From Cereibacter changlensis JA139 (GTDB taxonomy: Bacteria; Pseudomonadota; Alphaproteobacteria; Rhodobacterales; Rhodobacteraceae), in NCBI RefSeq assembly GCF_003034985.1, contig NZ_PZKG01000034.1:1-36658 (forward strand): DNA of 36,658 nucleotides. Direction: 5' to 3'. A model generated the notes under the pieces. It searched no databases. It saw only the letters and a program-made list of their open reading frames with translations, and was not told the DNA's origin. Position numbers and translations under genes: made by a program. Every line of letters starts with the position of its first letter. The first letter of the stretch is position 1. This document shows positions 36,619-36,658 of the stretch, piece by piece.

Positions 36619-36658
36619 CCCGCATTTTCTGTCTCTAAATATCCTGCGGGGGTCCGGG
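36619..36658. repeat. Start of another Rhodobacteraceae-type intergenic repeat
   Basis: The window ends in CTAAATATCCTGCGGGGGTC, a close relative of the AAATACTCC module at 30037-30045. It is cut by the window end. Confidence 0.4.

Overview
The window looks like a chromosome segment of a GC-rich alphaproteobacterium of the Rhodobacteraceae/Paracoccaceae type. The grounds are high GC with matching codon use from about 3.9 kb onward, an EcfG-type sigma factor with NepR-like partners, a rhizobial/rhodobacterial glycerol ABC operon (glpD-S-T-P-Q-U-V-K), and intergenic repeats of the 'AAATACTCC / AGTATTTGGGC' kind that I associate with this family. Genus cannot be fixed from the sequence alone.

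Region 1 (1 to about 3.8 kb) is an accessory segment of visibly lower GC. It carries a serine recombinase, a 59-aa two-helix membrane protein, two unrecognised genes (175 and 259 aa) and a secreted 132-aa coiled-coil protein. TGRGACA(C) motifs cluster in front of the recombinase gene and recur at the right edge, and a 25-bp direct repeat lies at the far left.

Region 2 (about 4.1 to 22.3 kb) reads as a general stress response (GSR) neighbourhood. It holds a PAS-PAS HisKA_2/HWE-like histidine kinase with a coupled receiver protein, EcfG, two NepR-like small proteins, a YciF-like ferritin-fold protein, a transglutaminase-like protein, LigD, an MgtC-like protein, a second receiver, a BON protein, two paralogous exported PRC-barrel proteins, membrane PQQ glucose dehydrogenase and several tiny membrane proteins. 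By reading both strands I found sites matching the alphaproteobacterial EcfG promoter (GGAAC-N16/17-CGTT and close variants) in front of nearly all of these. One such site, at 14916-14940, faces no recognisable gene and is a candidate stress RNA or antisense promoter.

Region 3 (22.4 to 31.8 kb) is the glycerol uptake and catabolism operon: G3P dehydrogenase, two ABC ATPases, two permeases, GlpU, the binding protein and glycerol kinase. glpK carries an apparent one-base insertion near 31592 that replaces its last ~56 residues. No glpR is present.

Region 4 (31.8 to 36.6 kb) has a YihY/BrkB membrane protein divergent from a three-gene PaoABC-like molybdenum hydroxylase. Both directions have an EcfG-type promoter, so the stress regulon extends past the glycerol operon. 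No tRNA, rRNA, CRISPR array or complete insertion sequence was seen.
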